This document shows, piece after piece, positions 1-7,376 of a stretch of DNA of 14,467 bases; within the stretch, counting starts at the first letter, position 1; each line of letters opens with the position of its first letter. The notes beneath the pieces were generated by a model. That model was not told the DNA's origin and did no database searches. It saw only the letters and a list, made by a program, of their open reading frames with translations. This DNA comes from UBA2965 sp036526135 (GTDB lineage: Bacteria > Pseudomonadota > Gammaproteobacteria > Pseudomonadales > Azotimanducaceae). The stretch lies in assembly GCA_036526135.1 (NCBI GenBank), contig DATCZA010000048.1, positions 1 through 14,467 on the forward strand, read 5' to 3'. The position numbers were made by a program, and so were the translations under genes.

Positions 1-29
1 CCCGCGAGGTCATGCCGGCGTTTAGCTGA
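1..29 (+). CDS. C-terminal tail of an upstream gene (partial)
   Basis: An open frame enters at the left edge and ends at a TGA at 27-29, giving the residues REVMPAFS. A tail of the form EVMPAF is common at the C-terminus of luciferase-like (LLM class) flavin-dependent oxidoreductases, so that family is a possible identity. Eight residues cannot prove it. If real, the thioesterase at 71 follows 41 bases downstream on the same strand and may be cotranscribed with it. Confidence 0.3.
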
Positions 30-70
30 ACACGGACGCCCGGATGGCGGCGTCATTAGAGGACAACCCC

Positions 71-463
71 ATGCCCGTGAACCTGATCGACTACATGCCC
101 TTCGCCCGCGTGCTGGGGCTCGAGGTGACCCATTCGGACAAAGACAAGGTGACCGCATCCATCGAGGTGAGCGAGGATCTGTGCACCACCGGCAAGATCA
201 TGCACGGCGGGGCCGTGATGGCGGTGGCGGACACCCTCGGCGCCATCGGCGCCTACCTGAACCTGCCCGACGGCGCCAAGGCCACCACCACCATCGAGAG
301 CAAGACCAACTTTCTAGGTGCGGCGCGTCTGGGCACCCGAGTCCTGGCGGAGACGACGCCCGTCCACGTGGGCGGGCGCACCTCCGTGTGGCAGACGCGC
401 CTCACCGGCGAGGACGGCAAGCCCGTCGCCCTCGTCACCCAGACGCAGCTGGTGCTGAGCTGA
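71..463 (+). CDS. PaaI-type hotdog-fold thioesterase
   Basis: This 130-residue protein has the length and layout of a single hotdog domain of the PaaI/acyl-CoA thioesterase family, which hydrolyses acyl- or aroyl-CoA esters in the cytoplasm. The HGG motif is at residues 45-47, followed by ADTLG with Asp54 at the usual catalytic acid position. The strand-forming C-terminal half (VHVGGRTSVWQTRL, ending VTQTQLVL) fits the fold. I start at ATG 71 because AGAGG lies eight bases upstream; the in-frame ATG at 44 has no ribosome binding site and would add only an unrelated nine-residue leader. The substrate cannot be read from the sequence. The neighbouring TIR-TolB gene gives no functional hint, and the possible oxidoreductase upstream is too short to identify. 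The family call is firm; the substrate is unknown. Confidence 0.88.
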   Translation: MPVNLIDYMPFARVLGLEVTHSDKDKVTASIEVSEDLCTTGKIMHGGAVMAVADTLGAIGAYLNLPDGAKATTTIESKTNFLGAARLGTRVLAETTPVHVGGRTSVWQTRLTGEDGKPVALVTQTQLVLS

Positions 464-516
464 CCGGCTGACGGCGGCAGTACTTGGGTCTGCCCAACCG
501 GTTTCTGGTTTCCCGT

Positions 517-522
517 TATACT
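517..522 (+). promoter_or_regulatory. candidate -10 element for the TIR-TolB-TPR gene
   Basis: TATACT matches the sigma-70 -10 consensus at five of six positions and lies 32 bases before the GTG start at 555. No good -35 hexamer sits 16-18 bases upstream; TTGGGT at 484-489 is too far away. This could be an activator-dependent promoter or chance. Confidence 0.3.
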
Positions 523-554
523 CGCCGTCGCTCCTGTCACCAGGTCGAGCGTTA

Positions 555-2477
555 GTGGCCGACATCTTCATCTCGTACGCGCGGTCGACCCGGCGCCAGG
601 CAGAGGCCATTGGCGAGGCCCTGGTAGAGCTCGGTTACTCCATCTGGCGAGACGACGCCCTGCCCGCCCATCGCGCCTACGCCGACGAGATCCAAAAGCA
701 GCTCAACATTGCCAAGGCGGTGGTAGTCGTCTGGTCCGCGGATGCGATCAAGTCGGATTGGGTGCGCTCCGAAGCCGACCGTGCGCGCAACGACCGCAAG
801 CTCGTCCAGCTGACCGTCGACGGGGCAGCGCTGCCCATGCCGTTCGATCAGATTCAGTGCGCCAACCTCGCCGGCTGGAGGGGAGAAGGCCGGGCCGCCG
901 GCTGGGCGACGGTGCTGGAGAGCATTCGTGCGCTCACCGATACAGCCGGGAAAGAATCACCGGTGTCTGCGGGCACGCAATCGCAGCAGCAGCCGGAGCC
1001 CATCCTCGCCGTTCTGCCCTTCGACAACCTCTCCACCGATCCGGAGATGCAGTTTTTCTCCGACGGGGTCAGCGAGGAGATCATTCAGCGGCTGTCCCGG
1101 GGGGCGAGCCTCAAGGTCATCGGCCGGACGTCGAGCTTTCAGTTTCGCGGGGAGCGCAAGGCGGAAGCCGCCTCTGCACTCGGCTGCAGCCACATCCTGG
1201 ACGGTTCAGTTCGACGCGGCGCGGGGCGGATGCGCCTGAGCGCGCACCTCGTGGAGACGTCCTCGGGCACCACGTTGTGGTCGGAGCGCTACGACCGTTC
1301 CCTGGAGGACGTGTTCGCCGTCCAGGACGACGTTTCCGAGAACATCGCCGGGGCGCTGCATCACACGTTTCAGAGTTTCTCGACCCCCGCCGTGGACCCA
1401 GGCGCCTACGACCTTTACCTTCGGGCGAGCCCCGAGTCCTACGCGCCCGAGGAAATGCGCACGAACATCGGCCTGCTTGAAGTTGCCACCCAGCGTGCGC
1501 CCGATTTTCCCGAGGCCTGGGGCCGGCTCGCCTACCTGCGAGCCTTCCTGCGGTTCTACGAACCGTTTCCCGGGCGCGGCGCCAGCGCCGCGATCATCGC
1601 CAGAGAATCGGCCCATGCTTTACAGGCGGATCCCGAGAACGGCGACGCCCTGGCCGCGAGGGCATTCGTGGTCGCGCCTTTCGGAAACTTCATCGAGCTC
1701 GACACTGCCGTCGAGCGCCTGCGCAGCGCGCCCGGAGACTTCGACGCGAGAAAGTTCGCCGGTTGGCTGCTGAGGAACTTCGGCCGGGTTCGCGAAAGCC
1801 TCGCCGAGGACGAGCGCGCCTACCTCGGCAACGCCCTCGACCCCATGTGCGCCAATACTCTGGCTCTGGCCCGACTGGCAGCGGGACGCGTCGCGGAAGC
1901 GCTGCCGGTCCTGGAGAATCTGGTCGAGCGCGTTCCCGACATGGTTTTTCCTTTCGCCAACCTGTTGCGTGCCCAGGCCCTGCTCGAGAACTGGGAGGCG
2001 CTGGACGAGCTGCTCGAGCTCAATGCCGACCGTCCCTTGCGGGAATTTCAGGACACTCTGGACTTCATACGCACCAAGCGGAACCCGTCGGCGGAGAACA
2101 TCGCCGTCTGGAAGAGCCAGTTCGAGGCGCACATCGCGAGGACAGGCTGCATCGACATCTCCCGCGTCGTCTACGCTGCCCATCTCGGCCTGGTCGACGA
2201 AGCCTACCAGGCCACCGAGCAGGCCCACCTGGGACCCACCGGCACGAACGAAGACGTCATGGGCCCGGACGGCTACCGCACGTCGCTGCTGTTTCAGGCG
2301 GCCATGCCCGAGCTGCGCAACGACCCGCGCTTCGTACCCCTGTGCGCCCGGCTGGGGCTGGTGGAGTTCTGGACATCCACCGGCAAGTGGCCGGATTGCG
2401 CCGACGAGGTGCCCTACGACTTCCGCGCCGCCTGCGAGGATGCGCGCGGCATCCCCAAGCTGGAGTTCGGTTTCTGA
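555..2477 (+). CDS. TIR domain - TolB-like domain - TPR protein
   Basis: The 640-residue protein has three parts. Residues 1-125 are a TIR (TIR_2) domain: it opens with IFISYAR, and SDWVRSEADRA places Glu73 where bacterial TIR domains carry their conserved glutamate. Residues 149-272 are a TolB/FlgO-like amino-terminal domain of the kind found in adenylate-cyclase-type TPR proteins (AVLPFDNLSTDPEMQFFSDG, then HILDGSVRRGAGRMRLSAHL and LWSERYDR). The remainder to 640 is alpha-helical and TPR-like, with repeated EAWGRLAYLRAF-type helices. The linker at about 130-148 is Gln/Ser rich and hydrophilic, and I see no transmembrane segment, so the protein is probably cytoplasmic. GTG is the start, with AGG ten bases upstream and the TIR motif beginning at once. 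Its role is unknown; a signalling or scaffolding function is plausible. Any NAD hydrolase activity is inference only. Confidence 0.85.
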   Translation: MADIFISYARSTRRQAEAIGEALVELGYSIWRDDALPAHRAYADEIQKQLNIAKAVVVVWSADAIKSDWVRSEADRARNDRKLVQLTVDGAALPMPFDQIQCANLAGWRGEGRAAGWATVLESIRALTDTAGKESPVSAGTQSQQQPEPILAVLPFDNLSTDPEMQFFSDGVSEEIIQRLSRGASLKVIGRTSSFQFRGERKAEAASALGCSHILDGSVRRGAGRMRLSAHLVETSSGTTLWSERYDRSLEDVFAVQDDVSENIAGALHHTFQSFSTPAVDPGAYDLYLRASPESYAPEEMRTNIGLLEVATQRAPDFPEAWGRLAYLRAFLRFYEPFPGRGASAAIIARESAHALQADPENGDALAARAFVVAPFGNFIELDTAVERLRSAPGDFDARKFAGWLLRNFGRVRESLAEDERAYLGNALDPMCANTLALARLAAGRVAEALPVLENLVERVPDMVFPFANLLRAQALLENWEALDELLELNADRPLREFQDTLDFIRTKRNPSAENIAVWKSQFEAHIARTGCIDISRVVYAAHLGLVDEAYQATEQAHLGPTGTNEDVMGPDGYRTSLLFQAAMPELRNDPRFVPLCARLGLVEFWTSTGKWPDCADEVPYDFRAACEDARGIPKLEFGF

Positions 2478-2521
2478 GACGCAGGCCCGGACGCGCGGGA
2501 CTGCCAGCGCAGCGGGTGCCG

Positions 2522-3862
2522 CTAGGAACCGATATCGTCGCGCAGATAGCGGTCGATGAAGTTGTGGAACTGCTGCACCCGATTCTCCTGACCTGAGAGA
2601 TACGCGCCCGCAAATCCCCTCGACTGCACTCCGAGCTGCTGGCCTGAGGCGCGCTCGAGATCCTGATCGGCCACCTCGCTCAACGTCTCCTGGCCGTACT
2701 CCACCACCCGCCGCTCGGCCTCCTCCCAGGGCACCATCCCTTCCGGCCCGGGCACCAGGTCCGAGTCTGCGCCCTTCAGCGCCAGGAACCAGTGCTCGTA
2801 GATGCTCCGTGTGGGGTCCGTGGGGTGCGGCTCGCAGCGCTGCATCTGGGCCCCGTCCGCCACCACGGTGAGCGAGGTGCCGGGAAAGAGGTTGAAGTGA
2901 TAGGCATCCGTCAGCCAGGACGCCGGCAGACGCTCGAAGTAGCGGTAGCCCCTCGCCGGCCCCAGCTTGCGCCTCTGCGCCTGCAGAGCCTCCCGCACGG
3001 CGTGCGCGCGCCCCTCGAAGGCGGCGGGGTCAAGCCCCCAGTTCTGCATGTCGGCGGCGAGGGTTTCGTTGATGGCGAACGGCTCGTCGTAACGCAGCGA
3101 CGGCAGCGAGCCTTTCATCTTCATCAGGTTGTGGCCGGTCTCGTAGAGCTCGAAGTCAGTGTTCCGGTAGTCGTCGTCGTAGTAGTCGCTGATCTGCGGG
3201 TGGGTGGCCGGCAGATGGTACGACTCGCAGAAGTTGTCGTGCAGCAGCTTCCAGTTGAAGCCGACCTCGCAGACCTTGTAGTAGATGCGCCTGGCAGCCG
3301 AAAGATCGTGCAGGTCGACGTAGTCCTTTACCTCGCCGAGAAACTCTGCGAGCGAGGCGCATTCGGCGTCCATGTTGTACCAGACGAACCCGGCCCAGAC
3401 CTCGCAGGGGATCTCTGCCAGCGTGAGCTTCCCGCACGGGTTCCCCCGGGGAAAGTCCTCCTCGTCCTGCACGTGAACGACCGTCCCGGCCTGGTCGAAC
3501 TGCCAGCCGTGATAGCTGCAGGTGAAGCGCTCCACGGATCCCCGGTCCGAGTAGACCAGCCGGTTGCCGCGGTGGGGGCAGACGTTGTGGAAGGCACGGA
3601 CCGAGCCGTCCGCCTGCCGCACCATGAGTATCGACTCCCGGCCGATCGCGTGGGTGACGAAGTCACCCGCCACCGGGATCTCCCGCGCCCAGGCCCCTAT
3701 GTTCCAGACCCGGGGCCACAAGCGGTCGAGCTCCAGCTCCATGAACTCGCGGGAGGTGTATCGCTCGCCGGTGATGGTAACGTCAGCGGGAAAGATCCGG
3801 CTCACGCTCCCCGATACGGCTTGGCTGCGCTGAACGAGCGCTTCCTGTCTGGACGTAACCAT
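2522..3862 (-). CDS. Rieske non-haem iron oxygenase, large (alpha) subunit
   Basis: The 446-residue protein has the two domains of ring-hydroxylating oxygenase alpha subunits. The N-terminal Rieske [2Fe-2S] domain has ligands Cys95-Pro-His97 and Cys115-Ser-Tyr-His118. The C-terminal catalytic domain has DNFCESYHLPATH (His216 and His221 as mononuclear iron ligands), with Asp401 in VADQDLE as the likely third ligand. Such enzymes use O2 and electrons from a separate reductase to hydroxylate aromatic compounds, or to oxidise quaternary amines and other substrates. No reductase, ferredoxin or small subunit lies nearby, so the electron donor must be encoded elsewhere. ATG 3862 is chosen because GGGGAG lies four to five bases upstream; a longer frame reaching 3958 has no such signal and would run into the divergent promoter region. 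The substrate cannot be inferred; carnitine/choline-type monooxygenases and aromatic dioxygenases are both possible. Confidence 0.92.
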   Translation of the reverse strand: MVTSRQEALVQRSQAVSGSVSRIFPADVTITGERYTSREFMELELDRLWPRVWNIGAWAREIPVAGDFVTHAIGRESILMVRQADGSVRAFHNVCPHRGNRLVYSDRGSVERFTCSYHGWQFDQAGTVVHVQDEEDFPRGNPCGKLTLAEIPCEVWAGFVWYNMDAECASLAEFLGEVKDYVDLHDLSAARRIYYKVCEVGFNWKLLHDNFCESYHLPATHPQISDYYDDDYRNTDFELYETGHNLMKMKGSLPSLRYDEPFAINETLAADMQNWGLDPAAFEGRAHAVREALQAQRRKLGPARGYRYFERLPASWLTDAYHFNLFPGTSLTVVADGAQMQRCEPHPTDPTRSIYEHWFLALKGADSDLVPGPEGMVPWEEAERRVVEYGQETLSEVADQDLERASGQQLGVQSRGFAGAYLSGQENRVQQFHNFIDRYLRDDIGS

Positions 3863-3940
3863 GTCGCTCCCCTTCTCCAACCTGGCGCGGCCGCTTGCAC
3901 GACAACCCTCTTCCGCTTGCCGTGCGTCAACGCGTCCAAC

Positions 3941-3948
3941 GATTATTA
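3941..3948 (-). promoter_or_regulatory. candidate -10 element for the Rieske oxygenase gene
   Basis: Read on the minus strand this is TAATAATC preceded by TG, resembling an extended -10. It lies in the only A/T-rich patch of the 202-bp divergent region between the oxygenase (start 3862) and the sterol desaturase family gene (start 4065), giving a leader of about 70 bases. No convincing -35 was found. The rest of the region is GC-rich with small inverted repeats (CCGTC/GACGG near 4003-4018). Confidence 0.25.
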
Positions 3949-4064
3949 CAGCCACCACAGCGATTTATCCAGAGCGCAAAAGCGAGGGCGGCCGTCGGCG
4001 CCGGCCGTCAGGCGACGGACGCCTTAAGTGGCACCAGGGGGCCAATGCGAGCATCCTTACACCC

Positions 4065-4874
4065 ATGGAACCGAGCGAAGCTACCGATACGCTCATCCGC
4101 CTGGCATGTTTTATCGGCGCGCTGGTTTTGTTTGCCCTGCTGGAGGCAGCGTTTCCCCGGCGGCAGCGCCAGGTGTCCCGCAAAGCACGCTGGCCCAGCA
4201 ACCTTGGCATCTCCGCTCTGAACCAGCTGGTCCTGCGGCTGGTGCTGCCCGCCTCTGCGATCGCGCTCGCCGTCCGCCTGGAGCAGGAGGGCTGGGGCCT
4301 CTTGGCTCAGCTGACATGGCCGACCTGGATCGAGCTGGCGGCGGCGGTTCTGATCCTGGATCTGGCCATCTACCTGCAGCATCGGCTCTATCACGCGGTC
4401 CCTTTCCTATGGCGCTTTCACCGCATGCACCATGCCGACCTCGACTTCGACGTCACCACGGGCATCCGGTTTCATCCGCTCTCACTGTTGCTCTCCGGCC
4501 TCATCAAGCTCGGCGCGGTTCTGATCATCGGACCGTCACCCTTCGCCGTGCTCGTCTTCGAGGTGCTGCTGAACGCAACCACCATGTTCAATCACAGCAA
4601 CCTGAAGCTTCCCCGCCCGTTCGATCGGATTCTGCGACTCGTCATCGTGACCCCCGACATGCACCGCGTGCACCATTCCGCTGATCCGGCCGAGACGAAT
4701 CGGAATTTCGGCTTCAACTTCCCGTGGTGGGATCGCCTCTTTAAAACCTACCGGCCTCAGCCCGCGCTCGGCCACGAAGCCATGACGGTGGGCCTGGAGG
4801 ATTTCAGATCAGCGGGCGAACTCCGGCTCGACCGCATGCTTTCTCAACCCTTCCGGAGCGGTACCGGCAGCTGA
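4065..4874 (+). CDS. sterol desaturase / fatty acid hydroxylase family membrane enzyme
   Basis: The 269-residue integral membrane protein carries the histidine clusters that bind the diiron centre in the fatty acid hydroxylase superfamily: HRLYH (106-110), HRMHH (119-123), His137, NHSN (His177) and HRVHH (200-204). Hydrophobic segments at about 11-30, 50-72, 88-105 and 139-170 fit the four-helix membrane arrangement, with the histidine clusters on the cytoplasmic side. Superfamily members hydroxylate or desaturate sterols, fatty acids, carotenoids or alkylglycerols; the actual substrate cannot be read here. I start at ATG 4065, where the hydrophobic protein begins. The frame continues open to 3861, but the added 68 residues are Arg/Pro/Ser-rich, low in hydrophobicity and lie in the intergenic region. 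No strong ribosome binding site precedes 4065, so the exact start is moderately certain. It is transcribed divergently from the Rieske oxygenase. Confidence 0.88.
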   Translation: MEPSEATDTLIRLACFIGALVLFALLEAAFPRRQRQVSRKARWPSNLGISALNQLVLRLVLPASAIALAVRLEQEGWGLLAQLTWPTWIELAAAVLILDLAIYLQHRLYHAVPFLWRFHRMHHADLDFDVTTGIRFHPLSLLLSGLIKLGAVLIIGPSPFAVLVFEVLLNATTMFNHSNLKLPRPFDRILRLVIVTPDMHRVHHSADPAETNRNFGFNFPWWDRLFKTYRPQPALGHEAMTVGLEDFRSAGELRLDRMLSQPFRSGTGS

Positions 4875-4879
4875 CGGAA

Positions 4880-4901
4880 TTCAGGCTTGCACACGCCTGA
4901 A
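4880..4901 (+). terminator. hairpin after the sterol desaturase family gene
   Basis: A perfect 7-bp stem (TTCAGGC/GCCTGAA) with an 8-base loop begins five bases after the stop codon. No T-run follows, so intrinsic termination is uncertain. The 194-bp gap to 5068 holds nothing else that I can name. Confidence 0.35.
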
Positions 4902-5068
4902 CGGTCGGAAAGTTTCCCGGTTTGTGACGCGTTTGGCATTTGCGTTGGCTCGCTCGTTATTCTCTGCAGTCTCTCTCCATCATTGGCTCCTAACATCTGA
5001 ATCGACCCGGTAGATCTTCATCGCTGATAGGGGTCGCCGGGCTGTCCTCCTCCAAAGCGAGGTAGCAG

Positions 5069-5419
5069 ATGCGGACAGTCAGACACAGAGCTCGGAGCAC
5101 CAAGGATGGTCGACGGGTTGGTCTGGCCTTCGCGGGACTGCTCGCCACCGCCTTCTTCGCCAGCTGTGCCTCCTACTCCGCCGGAAGCCTCAACCAGATT
5201 CACAGCGAACTCGTCTGGGAGCGGCGGATCGAGTGCAGAAAGGCATGGTCCGCCTACGAGTCGGCCTGCCGCGGCAATCTGCTCATGTATCAGGGCATGA
5301 CGGAGATGAGCTTCTGCCAGGCTTGGGCAAAGCCGCGCACCGTCAATGGGCTCATGGTGTGGCCGCCACACCAACTGCTCCCCCAATCGGTCGACAGGCA
5401 CGGCCGCCCCTGCCGGTAA
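5069..5419 (+). CDS. small cysteine-rich predicted lipoprotein, unknown family
   Basis: This 116-residue protein has an Arg-rich N-terminus (residues 1-16), a hydrophobic stretch (18-31) and then FASC at 30-33, an imperfect lipobox. It is therefore probably exported and lipid-anchored at Cys33. The mature part has four further cysteines (56, 67, 83, 115), enough for two disulfides in an oxidising compartment, plus a Trp/Tyr-rich middle. I do not recognise the family. The start is supported by GAGG six bases before ATG 5069. It precedes xsc on the same strand by 151 bases, but a hairpin and two palindromes lie between, so cotranscription is doubtful. If the lipobox is not used, it would be a signal-anchored or secreted protein. 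Confidence 0.65.
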   Translation: MRTVRHRARSTKDGRRVGLAFAGLLATAFFASCASYSAGSLNQIHSELVWERRIECRKAWSAYESACRGNLLMYQGMTEMSFCQAWAKPRTVNGLMVWPPHQLLPQSVDRHGRPCR

Positions 5420-5427
5420 GCGACGAC

Positions 5428-5458
5428 CGGACTTTCGGCAACCCGCTGGAAAAGTCCG
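5428..5458 (+). terminator. hairpin after the small lipoprotein gene
   Basis: An 8-bp perfect stem (CGGACTTT/AAAGTCCG) with a 15-base loop starts nine bases after the lipoprotein stop codon. It lacks a downstream T-run. It may be a weak terminator or an RNA structure in the leader ahead of xsc. Confidence 0.35.
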
Positions 5459-5464
5459 TGGTCC

Positions 5465-5477
5465 CGTGTTAAACACG
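5465..5477. promoter_or_regulatory. 13-bp inverted repeat upstream of xsc, candidate operator
   Basis: CGTGTT-A-AACACG is a perfect 6-bp inverted repeat around a single central base, located 94 bases before the xsc ATG. Its size and symmetry suit a dimeric helix-turn-helix repressor. No regulator gene is present in the window, so the binding protein is unknown. Confidence 0.4.
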
Positions 5478-5524
5478 CCCGCTGGCTCTGCGGACACCGA
5501 GCCGAACGGGACTTGAATCACCAT

Positions 5525-5538
5525 CGAGCAGCTGCTCG
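5525..5538. promoter_or_regulatory. 14-bp perfect palindrome just upstream of xsc
   Basis: CGAGCAGCTGCTCG is a gapless palindrome ending 32 bases before the xsc start codon, where a promoter-overlapping or leader-RNA site would lie. In GC-rich DNA such a palindrome can also occur by chance. No clear -35/-10 pair was identified around it. Confidence 0.3.
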
Positions 5539-5570
5539 CGCGACGGCGCGGGCGTGGAGATTTGTCGACC

Positions 5571-7337
5571 ATGAAAATGACGTCTGAAGAAGCCTTCGTG
5601 AAAGTCCTGCAACGGCACGGCATCGACAACGCGTTCGGCATCATCGGATCCGCCTTCATGCCCGTCTCGGATCTCTTCACCCGGGCCGGGATTACCTTCT
5701 GGGACTGCGCGCACGAAGGATCCGGCGGCATGATGGCCGACGGGTTCACCCGGGCCTCGGGCCGGATGAGCATGATGATCGCCCAGAACGGTCCCGGCAT
5801 TACGAACTTCGTGACCGCGGTCAAGACCGCCTACTGGAACCACACCCCTGTGCTCCTGGTGACCCCTCAGGCCGCCAACCAGACCATCGGTCAGGGTGGG
5901 TTCCAGGAAGTGGAGCAGATGAAGCTGTTCGAGGACATGGTCTGCTACCAGGAGGAGGTGCGCTCCGCCTCCCGCATGGCCGAGGTGCTCAACCGCGTGA
6001 TCCTGCAGGCCAAGCGACACTCGGCACCCGCCCAGATCAACGTGCCGAGAGACCTGTTCACCCAGGTGATCGACATCGAGCTGCCGCCGATCATCGACTT
6101 CGAGCGCCCGAGCGGCGGTACGCGGGCCATTGACGAGGCCGCCGCCCTGCTGTCGAAAGCCGAGTTCCCCGTCATCCTGAACGGCGCCGGCGTGATCCTT
6201 GCCGATGCCATCGGCGATTCCGCCGCCCTGGCCGAGCGCCTGGAGGCTCCCGTGTGCTGTGGATACCAGCACAACGATGCCTTTCCCGGCTCGCACCCCC
6301 TGTTCGCGGGCCCGCTGGGGTACAACGGATCCAAGGCCGGCATGGAGCTCATTGCCCACGCCGACGTGGTGCTCGCCCTGGGGACGAGGCTCAACCCGTT
6401 CTCGACCCTGCCCGGCTACGGCATCGACTACTGGCCGAAGGATGCCGCCATCATTCAGGTCGACATCAATCCGTCACGCATCGGCCTCACCAAGCCCCTG
6501 AGCGTAGGCATCGTGGGTGATGCGGGCGACGTCGCCCGGGCCCTGCTGGAACGCGTGGAGGAGGTGAGCGACGAAGAGCGTGACGCGCGGCGCAACCTGA
6601 TCGCCAGAACCAAGGCCAACTGGCAGCAGGAGCTGGCCGGCATGGATCACGAGGACGACGATCCGGGAACCACCTGGAACGAGCGCGCGCGCGCCGACAA
6701 GCCGGACTGGATGAGCCCCCGCATGGCCTGGCGGGCGATACGCAGCGTGCTGCCCACGGAAGCCATCATCAGCTCGGACATCGGCAACAACTGCGCCATC
6801 GGCAACGCCTACCCCACCTTCGAGACCGGCAGAAAGTATCTTGCGCCCGGCCTGTTCGGCCCCTGCGGCTACGGCCTGCCTTCGATCATCGGCGCGAAGA
6901 TCGGCTGCCCCGACGTGCCGGTGGTGGGCTTCGCCGGGGACGGCGCCTTCGGCATCTCGGTCACCGAGCTCACCGCCATCGGCCGCGAGGAGTGGCCGGC
7001 CATCACCATGATCGTCTTCCGCAACTACCAGTGGGGGGCGGAGAAGCGCAACTCCACGCTGTGGTTCGACGACAACTTCGTCGGCACGGAGCTCGACGAG
7101 CAGGTGAGCTACGCCGGCATCGCCCAGGCCTGCGGGCTGCTCGGAGTCCAAGCCAGAACCATGGACGAGCTTTCCGCCGCTCTCGGTGAAGCGCTGGACA
7201 ACCAGATGAACCACGGCAGGTCGACGCTCATCGAGGCCATGATCAACCAGGAGCTCGGCGAGCCCTTCCGGCGCGACGCCATGAAGAAGCCGGTTGAGGT
7301 CGCAGGCATCGATCCCGCGGACATGCGACGCGCTTAG
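5571..7337 (+). CDS. xsc: sulfoacetaldehyde acetyltransferase
   Basis: This 588-residue thiamine-diphosphate enzyme converts sulfoacetaldehyde and phosphate to acetyl phosphate and sulfite, the desulfonation step in breakdown of taurine, isethionate and related C2 sulfonates in the cytoplasm. It has the full acetolactate-synthase-like architecture: the N-terminal pyrimidine-binding domain with AFGIIGSAFMPVSDLF and catalytic-type Glu49 (WDCAHE), a central domain from about 190, and the C-terminal cofactor domain with GDG at 456-458 through Asn485. Stretches such as TPQAANQTIGQGGFQEVEQM and NYQWGAEKRNSTLWFDDNF are, from memory, characteristic of Xsc rather than of acetolactate synthase. ATG 5571 is preceded by GGAGA at ten bases; the in-frame TTG at 5562 is too close to that site. 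No taurine transaminase/dehydrogenase, sulfonate transporter, pta or sulfite exporter gene is adjacent, so xsc appears here as a single gene. Confidence 0.95.
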   Translation: MKMTSEEAFVKVLQRHGIDNAFGIIGSAFMPVSDLFTRAGITFWDCAHEGSGGMMADGFTRASGRMSMMIAQNGPGITNFVTAVKTAYWNHTPVLLVTPQAANQTIGQGGFQEVEQMKLFEDMVCYQEEVRSASRMAEVLNRVILQAKRHSAPAQINVPRDLFTQVIDIELPPIIDFERPSGGTRAIDEAAALLSKAEFPVILNGAGVILADAIGDSAALAERLEAPVCCGYQHNDAFPGSHPLFAGPLGYNGSKAGMELIAHADVVLALGTRLNPFSTLPGYGIDYWPKDAAIIQVDINPSRIGLTKPLSVGIVGDAGDVARALLERVEEVSDEERDARRNLIARTKANWQQELAGMDHEDDDPGTTWNERARADKPDWMSPRMAWRAIRSVLPTEAIISSDIGNNCAIGNAYPTFETGRKYLAPGLFGPCGYGLPSIIGAKIGCPDVPVVGFAGDGAFGISVTELTAIGREEWPAITMIVFRNYQWGAEKRNSTLWFDDNFVGTELDEQVSYAGIAQACGLLGVQARTMDELSAALGEALDNQMNHGRSTLIEAMINQELGEPFRRDAMKKPVEVAGIDPADMRRA

Positions 7338-7376
7338 GCTGGAATCGGGGCTGGCCGGGCAGCGGGCGCGTTCGGC

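Noticed and set aside
555..2477. TIR-based antiphage defence system
   Set aside because: No cognate effector, sensor or mobile-element genes flank it, and TIR-TolB-TPR proteins are common as general signalling proteins; kept only as a question in the findings.
2792..4027. A 411-codon + strand open frame opposite the Rieske oxygenase
   Set aside because: It is the antisense shadow of a gene with complete Rieske and iron motifs; its product is Val/Pro/Arg-rich with no recognisable domain.
3861..4064. N-terminal extension of the sterol desaturase family protein to 337 residues
   Set aside because: The added 68 residues are Arg/Ser/Pro-rich, overlap the divergent promoter region and precede the first membrane helix without any family counterpart.
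5469..6359. A 296-codon minus-strand frame opposite xsc
   Set aside because: Antisense to a firmly identified enzyme; Gly/His/Arg-rich product typical of shadow frames in GC-rich DNA. The 6474-7214 minus frame is rejected for the same reason.
5571..7337. Acetolactate synthase or glyoxylate carboligase
   Set aside because: The TPP domains are shared, but the specific stretches TIGQGGFQEVEQM and NYQWGAEKRN are those of Xsc, and there is no small regulatory subunit gene.
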